Below are positions 53,738-64,000 of a stretch of 64,000 bases of DNA, in pieces. The notes below the pieces were generated by a model that saw only the letters and a list, made by a program, of their open reading frames with translations, was not told where the DNA came from and made no database searches. The stretch is from NCBI RefSeq assembly GCF_000472785.1, contig NZ_AXAL01000009.1, positions 124,001 to 188,000 of the forward strand, in the 5' to 3' direction. The DNA comes from Mesorhizobium loti CJ3sym (GTDB taxonomy: Bacteria > Pseudomonadota > Alphaproteobacteria > Rhizobiales > Rhizobiaceae). Numbering within the stretch: position 1 is the first letter of the stretch; the number at the start of each line of letters is the position of its first letter. The position numbers were made by a program, and so were the translations under genes.

Positions 53738-55570
53738 TTACGCCACGCCAGCGATCGCCCTGGCGAATTCGCTGGCTGAGAAAGGTTCGAGGTCGTCGAC
53801 CTGTTCGCCGACGCCGATGAAATAGACCGGCAATTTGTGCTTTGCCGCGATTGCCACAAGAATACCGCCGCGCGCCGTGCCGTCCAGCTTGGTCATCACC
53901 AGGCCGTTGACACCGGCGATGTTGCGGAAGATCTCAACCTGGTTGAGCGCGTTCTGGCCGGTGGTGGCGTCGACCGTCTGCAGCACGGTGTGCGGCGCTT
54001 CCGGATCGAGCTTGCCCAGCACGCGCACGATCTTTTCCAGTTCGGCCATCAGCTCGGTCTTGTTCTGCAGGCGGCCGGCGGTGTCGATGATCAGCACGTC
54101 GGAGCCCGCTTCCTTGGCCTTCTCGAAGGCGTCATAGGCGAGGCCGGCGGCATCGGCGCCGATCTTGGAGGCGATGACAGGCGATTTCGTGCGCTCGCCC
54201 CAGATCTTCAATTGCTCGATCGCGGCGGCGCGGAACGTGTCGCCGGCGGCCAGCATCACCGACAGGCCGCCATCGGTGAGTTTTGCCGCCAGCTTGCCGA
54301 TGGTCGTGGTCTTGCCGGTGCCGTTGACGCCGACCACCAGGATGACATGCGGCTTGTGCGAAAGATCGAGCTCCAGCGGCCGGGCGACAGGGGTCAGCAC
54401 CTTTTCCACCTCGGCCGCCATGACGGTGCGCACGTCTGTGTCGGAGACGTCCTTGCCGTAGCGGCTGGCGGCCAGCGCGTCGGTGATACGAAGTGCTGTC
54501 TCCATGCCGAGATCGGCGCGGATCAGCACATCCTCCAGGTCCTGCAGCGTTTCCTCGTCCAGCTTGCGTTTGGTGAAGACGCCGGCAATGTTGCCGGTCA
54601 ACTCGCGCGATGAACGGGCCAGCCCGTCCCGCATGCGCTGGAACCAGGAGCGCCGCGGCGCCGGTTCCGGTGCTTTTACTGGCTCGGCCTTCTGCTCGAC
54701 CTTTTTGGTGACGGTCACCTTGCCGGCAGCGGTTTTCGGCTCTGGCAAGGGTTGTGGGGCCGGTGGCGCGATGGGCTGCGGCGCGACCGGCGCCGGCTGG
54801 CGAATGGGGGGGGCGATTTCCGCCGCCGGGGCTTCCGGCGCCACCTGCACGGTTGGCGCTTCCTCTTCGACGTCCGCAAGCGGAGCCGCCGCGTCACCGA
54901 CAGCTTCCTTCTCCCCGTCCCTATACGCGGAGAAGGTGCCGGCAGGCTGATGAGGGGCAGCGCCAACCTCTGAAGTCGACTGCGCGGAAGGCGAGGCCGG
55001 TGGTGGCACCTCTATTGGCGCGGGTTGTTCGGCTGGAATCTCGGCAGGCGGGGCCGGAACTTCAATCGGTGTTGGCTCCGGCAACTTCTCTGGAGGTGGC
55101 GGCGCAACTTCCGGCTGGGCGGGTGCGGGCACCTCTTGCGGCAGCGGTTCGGGAGCAGGCTCCGGTGCTGCCGGGGGTGGCGGGATTTCCTCCGGCTGCT
55201 CGACAGGCGCTTCCGGCGCGGCCGGCTTCGGTTCCTCGACCGGCGCAGGCTCAGGCTGGATTTCCGGCTTGGACGGAACGATCGGCTCCGGCGCTGGCGG
55301 GATGGTCGGAGCCGGCTCAGGAGCCGGTTCCTCGACGGGCGCCGGTTCCGGTGGGCGAGCTGTCTCCGGTTCGGCCGGTGCAAGCGCGACCTTCGCCTCA
55401 GCCTCAGGCTCGTCGCGCTTCAAGAATTCCGGGACGACCTGCTCGGCCGCCGGCTTCAGCGCGTCGAGCTGGTCCCATTTGATCGGCGGCAGGGGCGCGG
55501 TCTCATCAATCCGCTCCTCGACAACCTCCTTCTTGCCGAACGAAAATATCTTCTTGAAAAAACCAGCCAT
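53738..55570 (-). CDS. ftsY: Signal recognition particle receptor FtsY
   Basis: FtsY is the membrane receptor for Ffh, encoded earlier in the window. The 610 residues comprise [15 protein letters not shown] (membrane-targeting amphipathic start), a very long Pro/Glu/Ala-rich acidic region to about residue 300, then the NG domain: [39 protein letters not shown]. coli FtsY has about 500 residues, so the A domain is long. Starts at ATG 55570, 12 bases after mtaB. Confidence 0.97.
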   Translation of the reverse strand: MAGFFKKIFSFGKKEVVEERIDETAPLPPIKWDQLDALKPAAEQVVPEFLKRDEPEAEAKVALAPAEPETARPPEPAPVEEPAPEPAPTIPPAPEPIVPSKPEIQPEPAPVEEPKPAAPEAPVEQPEEIPPPPAAPEPAPEPLPQEVPAPAQPEVAPPPPEKLPEPTPIEVPAPPAEIPAEQPAPIEVPPPASPSAQSTSEVGAAPHQPAGTFSAYRDGEKEAVGDAAAPLADVEEEAPTVQVAPEAPAAEIAPPIRQPAPVAPQPIAPPAPQPLPEPKTAAGKVTVTKKVEQKAEPVKAPEPAPRRSWFQRMRDGLARSSRELTGNIAGVFTKRKLDEETLQDLEDVLIRADLGMETALRITDALAASRYGKDVSDTDVRTVMAAEVEKVLTPVARPLELDLSHKPHVILVVGVNGTGKTTTIGKLAAKLTDGGLSVMLAAGDTFRAAAIEQLKIWGERTKSPVIASKIGADAAGLAYDAFEKAKEAGSDVLIIDTAGRLQNKTELMAELEKIVRVLGKLDPEAPHTVLQTVDATTGQNALNQVEIFRNIAGVNGLVMTKLDGTARGGILVAIAAKHKLPVYFIGVGEQVDDLEPFSASEFARAIAGVA

Positions 55571-55582
55571 GCTTTGCGTTTC

Positions 55583-56920
55583 TCAGGCGGCGCGTGCGGC
55601 AAGCGGCGCTGCGATTAGCCGGGCGCCATCGTGGCCAGTAATTGTCGCGTCAACGATCTCGCCCGGCACGCCAGTGCCGAGCGCTGCCAGCGTGAACCCT
55701 TCGGTGCGGCCAACGCCGTCGCGCTCGATCAGGATCGACTGGCGCGTTCCAGGCAGCGAGGCGAGATGGCGCCGATATGCGGCTTCGCCGGCGGCACGCA
55801 AGCGCGCTGCGCGCTGCTTGACCACTTCGCGGCGCAGCTGCGGCATGCGCGCGGCGGGCGTGCCTTCGCGCGGGCTGAATGGGAAGACGTGGAGATGGGT
55901 CAGCCCGCATTCCCCAACGATTTTTTCCGAATTCTCGAACATCGCGTCGGTTTCGGTCGGGAAGCCGGCGATGATGTCGGCGCCGAAGACAATATCCTTG
56001 CGCAATTTGCGCACATCCTCGCAGAAGCGGATCGACTGATCGCGCAGATGCCGGCGTTTCATGCGCTTCAGGATCATGTCGTCGCCGGACTGCAGCGACA
56101 GATGCAGATGCGGCATCAGCCTGGGCTCGGTGGCGATGGCGTCGAGCAGATCGTCATCGGCTTCGATCGAATCGATGGAGGACAGCCGCAGGCGCTTCAC
56201 GTCGGGCACCTGCCTGAGGATGGTCTTCACCAGCCTGCCGAGTTTTGGCGCGCCGGGCAGATCGGCGCCAAAGCTGGTCATATCGACGCCGGTCAGCACG
56301 ATCTCGGCATAGCCGTGGCCGGCCAGCCGCTTGACCTGCTCGACCACGGCGCCCATCGGCACCGAGCGGGAATTGCCGCGGCCATAGGGAATGATGCAGA
56401 AAGTGCAGCGGTGGTCGCAGCCATTCTGCACCTGGACGAAGGCGCGCGCCCGGCCCTCGATGGCGTCGACCATGTGGCCGGCCGTCTCGCGCACCGAAAA
56501 AATGTCGTTGACGCGTGCCTTCTCGGTGTCGTTGACGCCGAAATCCGGCAGCGCCCGATACGAATGGGCCTTCAGCTTCTCCTCATTGCCAAGCACGAGA
56601 TCGACCTCGTCCATGGCGGCGAATTTTTCAGGCTCGGTCTGGGCAGCGCAGCCGGTGACGATGATGCGCGCCTGCGGGTTGTCGCGGCGTGCCTTGCGGA
56701 TCGCCTGCCTGGCCTGGCGCACCGCCTCGCCGGTGACGGCGCAGGTGTTGAAGATCACGGCGCCGCCTTCCAGCGCGCCGAGACCAGCACTTTCGGCCTC
56801 GCGCCGCATCACTTCGGATTCATAGGTGTTCAGCCGGCAGCCGAACGTCACCACGTCAATGCGGCTGGGAGCCTCGGATAGGGAGCCCTCGAATTCGGGG
56901 CTCTTCGACAGAGCCGACAT
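55583..56920 (-). CDS. mtaB: tRNA t6A37 methylthiotransferase MtaB
   Basis: A 445-residue radical SAM enzyme converting t6A37 to ms2t6A37 in tRNA. UPF0004 cysteines are in VTFGCRLNTYES, IFNTCAVTGEA and VTGCAAQTEPEKF; the radical SAM cluster is in CDHRCTFCIIPYGRGNSRS; a C-terminal TRAM-like domain ends the protein. Its ATG overlaps the dapF stop (ATGA), coupling the two. Confidence 0.95.
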   Translation of the reverse strand: MSALSKSPEFEGSLSEAPSRIDVVTFGCRLNTYESEVMRREAESAGLGALEGGAVIFNTCAVTGEAVRQARQAIRKARRDNPQARIIVTGCAAQTEPEKFAAMDEVDLVLGNEEKLKAHSYRALPDFGVNDTEKARVNDIFSVRETAGHMVDAIEGRARAFVQVQNGCDHRCTFCIIPYGRGNSRSVPMGAVVEQVKRLAGHGYAEIVLTGVDMTSFGADLPGAPKLGRLVKTILRQVPDVKRLRLSSIDSIEADDDLLDAIATEPRLMPHLHLSLQSGDDMILKRMKRRHLRDQSIRFCEDVRKLRKDIVFGADIIAGFPTETDAMFENSEKIVGECGLTHLHVFPFSPREGTPAARMPQLRREVVKQRAARLRAAGEAAYRRHLASLPGTRQSILIERDGVGRTEGFTLAALGTGVPGEIVDATITGHDGARLIAAPLAARAA

Positions 56921-57804
56921 CAGGCCGCGCTTTCGGTGTCGCGGGCCCAGGCGCCGGTCGAGGGGTTGAAGCTGCCGGAAAATTCCCATTCGGCGGCGCC
57001 GGTCAGGATGACATGGTCGTCGTCGCGCCATTCGACATGCAGCGTGCCGCCGCCCGGCGTCAGCAGGTTGACGCCGCGGCCGGTCCGCCTGGTGCGGGCC
57101 GCTGCCACCACGGAGGCACAAGCGGCGGAGCCGCAGGCCTTGGTCAGGCCGGCGCCGCGTTCCCAGGTGCGGACGATCATGCTCTCGGGCGAAGTCACCT
57201 GGGCGATGGTGATGTTGGCGCGCTCGGGGAAGATCGGGTGGTTTTCGAGCAGGGGGCCGAAGCGTTCGAGCTCATAGGACCAGACGTCGCGGTCGACCCA
57301 GAAGATGGCGTGCGGATTGCCCATCGAGACGGCCGAGGGCGAATGCAGCACAGGCGCGTCGATCGGGCCGATCTGCAGCTCGATCCTGCTTGTGTCGTGG
57401 AACTCCTCTGCGAGTGGGATGTCCTGCCAGCCGAAGCGCGGCGTGCCCATGTCGACCGAGATCGTGCCGTCGGCATGTTCCCTGGCGTTGAGGATGCCGG
57501 CGCGGGTCTCGAAGGTGAAAGTCTTCTGGCCGCTCTCGGCGGCGAGCGCCTGGACGACGCAGCGCATGCCGTTGCCGCAGGCCTGCGCACTGGAGCCGTC
57601 CGAATTCAGGATGTCGACATAGTAAGCCGTACCCGCTGTGCGCGCATCATGGATCGCCATGATCTGGTCGAAGCGGGTCGCGGCATCGGCGTTCAGCGCA
57701 AGGGCGGCAACCGCCGTCACCTGATCGGCGCGGCCGCGCATGTCGGCAACGATGATCTCGTTGCCGATGCCGTTCATCTTGGCGAAGGGGGCGGTGCCTG
57801 CCAT
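56920..57804 (-). CDS. dapF: Diaminopimelate epimerase
   Basis: DapF interconverts LL- and meso-diaminopimelate in lysine and peptidoglycan synthesis. The 294-residue protein has both catalytic cysteines, in [10 protein letters not shown] and [12 protein letters not shown], and the opening [13 protein letters not shown]. First gene of dapF-mtaB-ftsY-yciB. It shares the pathway with asd. Confidence 0.97.
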   Translation of the reverse strand: MAGTAPFAKMNGIGNEIIVADMRGRADQVTAVAALALNADAATRFDQIMAIHDARTAGTAYYVDILNSDGSSAQACGNGMRCVVQALAAESGQKTFTFETRAGILNAREHADGTISVDMGTPRFGWQDIPLAEEFHDTSRIELQIGPIDAPVLHSPSAVSMGNPHAIFWVDRDVWSYELERFGPLLENHPIFPERANITIAQVTSPESMIVRTWERGAGLTKACGSAACASVVAAARTRRTGRGVNLLTPGGGTLHVEWRDDDHVILTGAAEWEFSGSFNPSTGAWARDTESAA

Positions 57805-57880
57805 GGCTCTCGCAAATTCCTGTCCGTTTTGCCGCTATATGGCGGAAACGCAGAGGAATTACCAGTGCGGAGCAGCCCTA

Positions 57881-58022
57881 GAGACCGTTTCGAAATTCGC
57901 TCTGGCGAGTCATATGATGGTGGTTTCGAGAACCGGAGCGCAACGGACTTTCTGTCCGTAAGCACCGGAAGCGCAGAAAACGCCTTCAGATGGCCGCCAG
58001 AGTAGAGTTTCCAACCGGTCTC
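57881..58022. repeat. Terminal-inverted-repeat element, copy 2 (142 bp)
   Basis: Starts GAGACCGTTTCGAAATTCGC and ends TTTCCAACCGGTCTC, the reverse orientation of the element at 51283-51448 but without its 25-bp hairpin insert. It ends exactly at the base before the TTA that is the DUF1328 stop codon. Confidence 0.85.
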
Positions 58023-58184
58023 TTACGTCACCGCGAAGATGCCAAGCACGACCAGCAGGAAGATGACCAGCACGATACCGATGAGGACGCGCGCGCCGGT
58101 GGCGGCGGCGCCGGCCAGAGCCGGCATGCCGAGAAGGCTGGCGGCGGCGGCGACAATGAGCAGAATGATGATCCACTTGATCAT
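58023..58184 (-). CDS. DUF1328 small membrane protein
   Basis: A 53-residue protein: MIKWIIILLIVAAAASLLGM, then a Gly/Ala turn and a second helix VLIGIVLVIFLLVVLGIF. Two helices around a GAAATGA turn match the DUF1328/YtjA family of unknown role. GAGG lies 6 bases before the ATG. Its stop codon abuts the repeat element. Confidence 0.85.
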   Translation of the reverse strand: MIKWIIILLIVAAAASLLGMPALAGAAATGARVLIGIVLVIFLLVVLGIFAVT

Positions 58185-58277
58185 GAAAACCTCGCAAATC
58201 GACTTTGTTTGCAGCGGCTTAGGAACGCCGCCCGCGCACTCTGGTTCCGTCGTTGCGAGGCTTGGGTCTCGAGGCGC

Positions 58278-58847
58278 CTATCCGGCGATCTCGAAATCGG
58301 TGGTGAAGGGGGCGGTCTTTTGCGAGTTCTCGTCATGCATGAGGAAATCCGCACGGTATTTGCCGGGCGGCACGCCATCCAGGGAGACGTTGAGCTTGAA
58401 GAACATTTCGCGGTTATGCGAGCGCGAGGCGAGCTGGATGCGGCCGAGCTTCTCGAAAGTGCCCAGCTTCTCACCAGCCGCGCTGAGCACGGTGAGGTCG
58501 ACATAGAGCGCGATCTGGTTGTTGCCGAGCCCGTCCGAGCCATAGCCATAGCCGACGGGCTCCATGTAGAGCACGATCTCTTCGCCGGACTTGTAAACAT
58601 GATTGGCGCGTTCGGTGTAGATGCCGAAGCCGCTGGCCGCGCTTATATGCCTGACGTTCATCACTTCGAGGGGCATTGCTTTCCAGAGCGCTTCCTCGGC
58701 GTCGCGAAATTTCGTCAGCGCGCCCACGCCGTCATTTGCTTGCAGTGCTTTCTCCGCCGCTGCTGCATTATCGGCGATCTCGCCGGCAAAAGCGGCGGTC
58801 GATGTCGAGATGATCAGCGCAACCAAGGCTGCCGCAAGAAACTTCAT
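58278..58847 (-). CDS. Secreted hypothetical protein
   Basis: A 189-residue protein with a signal peptide (MKFLAAALVALIISTSTAAFA, then GEIADN). A helical stretch (NAAAAEKALQANDGVGALTKFRDAEEALWKAM) is followed by a beta-rich domain with YVDLTVLSAAGEKLG and FFKLNVSLDGVPPGKYRADFLMHDENSQK. I do not recognise the family; it is conserved in style with periplasmic binding-type domains. Confidence 0.75.
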   Translation of the reverse strand: MKFLAAALVALIISTSTAAFAGEIADNAAAAEKALQANDGVGALTKFRDAEEALWKAMPLEVMNVRHISAASGFGIYTERANHVYKSGEEIVLYMEPVGYGYGSDGLGNNQIALYVDLTVLSAAGEKLGTFEKLGRIQLASRSHNREMFFKLNVSLDGVPPGKYRADFLMHDENSQKTAPFTTDFEIAG

Positions 58848-58913
58848 AGGCTTCCTCCCAAGGACGATCCATTAGCATCGTCTTCTAAAAAGACCGCCGG
58901 GTAAACTGCCCGT

Positions 58914-59933
58914 TTATCGCGATGTGCTGTTCGGCACGTCCCACACCTCGCCCGGACGCATGGCGCGAAAACGCTCCTGTTGCAGGCCCTCGGCGTCAAG
59001 CGCCTCGGCCAGTTTCCAGGCCGGTTCGTCGATCGGCTCGTCGGTGAGCTGGAAGGTGCCCCAATGGCAGCCGGCGGCGAAGGCGGCGTTGCACAGCTGC
59101 ATGCCTTGCACGGCTTCTTCAGGGTTCTGGTGCTGCGAGGCCATGAACCAGCGCGGCTCATAGGCGCCGATCGGCAGGATGGCGAAGCGGAAGCCGCCAT
59201 GTTTCCTGGCCATCAGCCGGTAGTTGATGCCATCATGGAAGCCGGTATCGCCGGCGAAATAGATTTTTCCGCCTGGCGTTTCGACGACGAAGCCGGCCCA
59301 CAGTGCCATGCGCCGGTCGCGGGCGCCGCGCGCCGACCAGTGATGCGCCGGCTCGACATGGATGAAAACGCCGTTGCCGATCTCGACCCTTTCACCCCAA
59401 TCATGCGCTGCCAGCCGCATGCCGGGAACCGCGCCACCAATGAGGACATCGTTGCCGAGCGGCGTGATCACTTGCGGGTCGTGACTGGCCTTCAGCTGCT
59501 TCAACGTTGCCAGGTCGAGATGGTCGTAGTGATTGTGGCTGACCAGCACGAGGTCGATCGGCGGCAGATCGGCAAAGACGATGCCCGGCGGATTGATGCG
59601 TTTGGGTCCGGCAAAGGAAAATGGCGAGGTGCGCTGCGACCAGACCGGATCGGTGAGGATGTTCAGGCCCGCCGTCTGGATCAGCAGCGTGGAATGGCCA
59701 ACCATGGTCACGATCAGCCCGGAGCCTTCGACACGCTCGGCCGGCATTGCCTGCGGAAAAGGGCTTGGGCTGGTGGCCGGCCATTTCGAACGTTGGCCGC
59801 TGAACTGCCATTTCAGCAGATCGGTAAAGCGGCCGGGCAGCCGGCCGCCTGGATTGAAGAACAGGGTGCCATCGAAATGGTCGCTAGGCGGACCGCTGTA
59901 ATAGCGGTTGGCGGCTTTCTTTCCTGCGGCCAA
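58914..59933 (-). CDS. MBL-fold metallo-hydrolase (NAPE-PLD-like)
   Basis: A hydrolase of about 339 residues. The metal site is VLVSHNHYDHLDLATL (HxHxDH), with further ligands in PAHHWS and FAGDTGFHDG; the C-terminal GAYEPRWFM and HWGTFQLTDEP match N-acylphosphatidylethanolamine-phospholipase-D-like proteins (UlaG-like). Start: TTG at 59933 with GGAG 8 bases upstream is preferred because relatives begin shortly before NRYYSGPPSDHFDG. Confidence 0.88.
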   Translation of the reverse strand: MAAGKKAANRYYSGPPSDHFDGTLFFNPGGRLPGRFTDLLKWQFSGQRSKWPATSPSPFPQAMPAERVEGSGLIVTMVGHSTLLIQTAGLNILTDPVWSQRTSPFSFAGPKRINPPGIVFADLPPIDLVLVSHNHYDHLDLATLKQLKASHDPQVITPLGNDVLIGGAVPGMRLAAHDWGERVEIGNGVFIHVEPAHHWSARGARDRRMALWAGFVVETPGGKIYFAGDTGFHDGINYRLMARKHGGFRFAILPIGAYEPRWFMASQHQNPEEAVQGMQLCNAAFAAGCHWGTFQLTDEPIDEPAWKLAEALDAEGLQQERFRAMRPGEVWDVPNSTSR

Positions 59934-60213
59934 GCTCTGCGCTCCAGCGGTTTCGGCTCCTAGACATAAGTCCTGCGCAGGCCGGCGCAAGCTTTTGCAG
60001 GCCAACGACGTGGGAACCGGCCTTTCCCGTTAGGGATGGCGGGGACCGGGCGATGAGGGCGCCGGCTCAACCTGATTGCGATAAATTTGCAACAATTCTT
60101 GCTGCAAACCCTATTTTAACCATATCAGGTTGAAATTTCGCCACCTTCTCCATCTTGGTGGAGGTGAGATTGTGCGGACGGCGTCCCCCCAGCCGGATCC
60201 GACGGAGGTTGGA

Positions 60214-60753
60214 ATGAATTTTTCGAAAAGCGGCCTGGTGGCCGTATCGCTGGCTGCGCTTGTTGCGAGCGGCTGCTCGACCTCGCGGTTTTCGTCGATG
60301 GACGACCAACAGCCGGCGCCGCTGCAGCCGGCCCCGGCGGGCCAGGTGAGCTCGAATCAGCTGCCGCCGCCGGCCTCACCGGGCACCACCGATCCGTCAA
60401 AGTTCCCGACCGCACCGGCAAACACGCAGGTGGCTTCCTTGCCGCCGGATGGCACGGCGCCCGCCGGTGCCTCGGATCTCAGCGCGGCAAGCGTCGCCGG
60501 CGTCTGGAACGCCAGCGTTTCCGGCCAGAGCTGCAAGATCGCGACGCCGCAGACCAAGTTCGGCGCCGGCTTCCGTGCCGGGCCGCTGCATTGCCCCGCA
60601 CCGATCGACGGCATCAAGTCGTGGAACGTCGCCGGCAAGCAACTGACGCTTTATGACGAGAATGGCGGCTCGCTGGCGCGGCTCTATTCGTCGGGCGGCT
60701 CGAAATTCGATGGCCAGACTTCCAACGGCCAGCCGATTTCGCTTACAAGGTAG
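60214..60753 (+). CDS. Omp19-like protease-inhibitor lipoprotein (Inh family)
   Basis: A 179-residue lipoprotein: MNFSKSGLVAVSLAALVASGCS, lipobox ASGC, then a Pro/Ala-rich linker (to about 90) and a beta-barrel inhibitor domain VAGVWNASVSGQSCKIATPQ with paired Cys, LTLYDENGGSLARLYSSG and FDGQTSNGQPISL. The domain strongly resembles Brucella Omp19, an outer-membrane lipoprotein that inhibits proteases (AprI/Inh fold). GGAGG precedes the ATG. Confidence 0.9.
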   Translation: MNFSKSGLVAVSLAALVASGCSTSRFSSMDDQQPAPLQPAPAGQVSSNQLPPPASPGTTDPSKFPTAPANTQVASLPPDGTAPAGASDLSAASVAGVWNASVSGQSCKIATPQTKFGAGFRAGPLHCPAPIDGIKSWNVAGKQLTLYDENGGSLARLYSSGGSKFDGQTSNGQPISLTR

Positions 60754-60782
60754 TCGATACTTCCTCGACAACGACGTGACCG

Positions 60783-61979
60783 ATGCATCTGCGTGACGGC
60801 CTCCAGACCCATGCGACCGTCAGGCAGCGCTACGACCATCTGGTGGCAACCGGCGCGATCGAACGCGATCCGGCGCAGGAACGCATCGCAGCGGCACTCG
60901 ACCGGCTGACAGCGGAAATCTCGGCAAAACGGCTGGCGCACAAATCCAGTGCGCTGGGCTGGCTGTTTGCCCGCAAGCGCGAGACGCGCGACATCGTCAA
61001 AGGCCTCTACATCCATGGCGGCGTCGGCCGCGGCAAAACCATGCTGATGGACATATTCTTCGAACTGCTGCCGGTGCGGCGCAAGCGCCGCGTCCATTTC
61101 AACGACTTCATGGCCGATGTGCAGGACCGCATCCAGAAGCACCGGCAGGCGCGCAAGGATGGCACGGTCAAGGAGGATGATCCGATCCCGCCGGTGGCCA
61201 AGGCGCTGGCCGAGCAGGCCTGGGTGCTGTGCTTCGACGAATTCTCGGTCACCGATATTGCCGACGCGATGATCCTGTCGAGGCTGTTTTCGGCGCTTTT
61301 TGCCAGCGGCGTGGTGCTGGTCGCCACCTCGAACGTGGCACCGGAAAATCTCTACAGCGACGGGCTGAACCGCCAGTTGTTCCTGCCATTCATCGGCATT
61401 CTGGAACGACACGCGCAGGTGCTGTCGCTCGACAGCGACAAGGATTACCGGCTGGAAAAGCTCGCCCGTACGCCGGTCTATGTCACGCCGGCCGATGCGG
61501 CGGCCGACCGGATGCTCGACGAGGCCTGGCGAACGATGACGCGCGGCGCGCCGACGGCCGCGACCTCGCTGGCACTCAAGGGCCGGCAAGTGACGGTGCC
61601 GGCTGCCGCCGGCGACGCGGCGCGTTTCTCCTTCGCCGACCTCTGCGAAAAACCGCTCGGCGCACGTGATTTCCTGGCCATTGCCGGGCGCTTTTTGACT
61701 GTCTTCATCGATCACATCCCCGTGCTGGGAGAAGGCAAGCGCAACGAGGCCAAGCGTTTCATCCTGTTGATCGACACGCTCTACGACCATCACGTCCGGC
61801 TGGTGGTGAGCGCCGAGGCGCCGCCGCCGCAGCTTTACGTCGCCAAGCGCGGCGTCGAGGTGTTCGAGTTCGAGCGCACGGCATCACGCCTGATCGAGAT
61901 GCAGAGCCGCGACTGGCTGGAGGACTGGGCCGAGCGGCGGACGAAGGCGGCGACGGAAGCGTCGCAGGCGCAGGCTTAG
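60783..61979 (+). CDS. zapE: Cell division AFG1-type ATPase ZapE
   Basis: A 398-residue P-loop ATPase: Walker A IHGGVGRGKTMLMD, then RVHFNDFMADVQDRIQKHR, Walker B WVLCFDEFSVTDIADAMIL, sensor VATSNVAPENLY. ZapE (AFG1 homologue) contacts FtsZ at constriction in E. coli. In alphaproteobacteria it lies directly upstream of mdh, as here. Confidence 0.95.
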   Translation: MHLRDGLQTHATVRQRYDHLVATGAIERDPAQERIAAALDRLTAEISAKRLAHKSSALGWLFARKRETRDIVKGLYIHGGVGRGKTMLMDIFFELLPVRRKRRVHFNDFMADVQDRIQKHRQARKDGTVKEDDPIPPVAKALAEQAWVLCFDEFSVTDIADAMILSRLFSALFASGVVLVATSNVAPENLYSDGLNRQLFLPFIGILERHAQVLSLDSDKDYRLEKLARTPVYVTPADAAADRMLDEAWRTMTRGAPTAATSLALKGRQVTVPAAAGDAARFSFADLCEKPLGARDFLAIAGRFLTVFIDHIPVLGEGKRNEAKRFILLIDTLYDHHVRLVVSAEAPPPQLYVAKRGVEVFEFERTASRLIEMQSRDWLEDWAERRTKAATEASQAQA

Positions 61980-63308
<1,329 letters not shown>

Positions 63309-63338
63309 ACCCCTGCCGTTGATCTGGAGACAATCCGC

Positions 63339-64000
63339 ATGAACATCCATGAATATCAAGGCAAGGCGCTGCTGAAGAGCTTTGGCGCGCCGGTGGCCGA
63401 AGGCGTGCCGGTGTTCAAGGCAAGCGAGGCGGAAGCCGCCGCCAAGGCGCTTCCAGGTCCGCTCTATGTGGTGAAGAGCCAGATCCATGCCGGCGGCCGC
63501 GGCAAGGGCAAATTCAAGGAGCTCGGCCCCGATGCCAAGGGCGGTGTGCGGCTGGCGAAGTCGGTGGCCGAAGTGGTCGCCAACGCCAACGAGATGCTAG
63601 GCCACACGCTGGTGACCAAGCAGACCGGCCCGGCCGGCAAGCAGGTCAACCGGCTCTATATCGAGGACGGCGCCGACATCGAGCGCGAACTCTATCTCTC
63701 CATCCTGGTCGACCGCACGGTCGGCCGCGTTGCCTTCGTCGTCTCGACAGAAGGCGGCATGGACATCGAGGCGGTCGCGCATGACACGCCGGAAAAGATC
63801 ATCACCGTTGCCATTGACCCCGAAAAGGGTGTGACATCAGCCGACCTGAAGGCGCTCAACGGCGCGCTGAAGCTCGATGGCGATGCGGCCAAAGACGGCG
63901 ATACGTTGTTCCCGATCCTCTACAAGGCCTTTGTCGAGAAGGACATGAGCCTGCTCGAAGTCAATCCGCTGATCGTCATGAAGAGCGGCCGGCTGCGCGT
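63339..64000 (+). CDS. sucC: Succinyl-CoA synthetase beta subunit, 3'-truncated
   Basis: SucC forms succinate from succinyl-CoA with NTP synthesis. The visible 220 residues begin [20 protein letters not shown], contain ATP-grasp motifs [16 protein letters not shown] and end in [10 protein letters not shown]. The reading frame is intact to the window edge. GGAGACAATCCGC precedes the ATG. Confidence 0.96.
   Translation, partial: MNIHEYQGKALLKSFGAPVAEGVPVFKASEAEAAAKALPGPLYVVKSQIHAGGRGKGKFKELGPDAKGGVRLAKSVAEVVANANEMLGHTLVTKQTGPAGKQVNRLYIEDGADIERELYLSILVDRTVGRVAFVVSTEGGMDIEAVAHDTPEKIITVAIDPEKGVTSADLKALNGALKLDGDAAKDGDTLFPILYKAFVEKDMSLLEVNPLIVMKSGRLR

Overview
The window is a stretch of core chromosome from a high-GC alphaproteobacterium of the order Hyphomicrobiales (Rhizobiales), most likely Mesorhizobium or a close relative. 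This is inferred from gene order (leuB near asd; rpsP, chorismate mutase and ffh together; dapF-mtaB-ftsY-yciB; acnA next to ccmAB; zapE-mdh-sucC), from lineage-typical proteins (IalB family, an Omp19-like lipoprotein, DUF2794, DUF1127) and from several dispersed palindromic repeats of the kind common in these genomes. I see no prophage, insertion sequence, integrative element, CRISPR array, rRNA or tRNA gene. Both ends cut through genes: leuB lacks its 5' end and sucC its 3' end.

Layout. 1-7.7 kb: leuB (partial), a MarR/SRPBCC operon with a twin palindromic operator, a cold-shock/DUF805 fusion protein, a GT4 glycosyltransferase, a DEAD-box helicase, and asd preceded by a candidate attenuator. 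7.8-13.3 kb: ACT-domain protein, bestrophin, an ArsR-SRPBCC-DoxX-SRPBCC cluster with a tandem operator, a secreted protein and an alpha/beta hydrolase. 13.3-16.7 kb: rpsP, chorismate mutase, ffh, a probable small RNA, and a type II toxin-antitoxin pair. 16.7-21.1 kb: CPBP protease, zinc-ribbon peptidase, lytic transglycosylase and two small lipoproteins, one built from 150-bp tandem repeats. 21.1-29.6 kb: argG, an MHYT-GGDEF-EAL protein, LysE exporter, divergent MFS/TetR pair, and rlmN coupled to two small membrane proteins. 29.9-35.4 kb: Met-rich periplasmic protein, ClC channel, IalB, DUF1232, phhB, tyrosine phosphatase overlapping thpR, SGNH hydrolase. 35.4-44.4 kb: FtsX-type ABC pair, ybhL with a structured leader, GNAT, DUF2794, a second candidate small RNA, a DAO oxidoreductase, DUF1223 and ceramidase-like proteins. 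44.4-50.1 kb: acnA divergent from the cytochrome c maturation genes ccmA, ccmB, ccmD, ccmG, with ccmC absent between ccmB and ccmD. 50.3-58.2 kb: SMP-30 lactonase, tautomerase, two flavoproteins, yciB, ftsY, mtaB, dapF, DUF1328. 58.2-64 kb: secreted protein, MBL hydrolase, Omp19-like inhibitor, zapE, mdh, sucC.

Functional themes are housekeeping: amino-acid synthesis (leuB, asd, dapF, argG, chorismate mutase), the TCA cycle (acnA, mdh, sucC), SRP-dependent membrane targeting (ffh, ftsY), RNA modification and processing (rlmN, mtaB, thpR, helicase) and heme delivery to cytochrome c (ccm). The most interesting signals are non-coding: a Lys/Thr-codon-rich leader with competing hairpins before asd; two small-RNA-like units with terminators (upstream of ffh, and between the DUF2794 and DAO genes); several paired-palindrome operators; and repeat elements abutting stop codons. 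Apart from these the window looks conserved and ordinary. No database or folding program was used, so pairings and family names are from reading alone.
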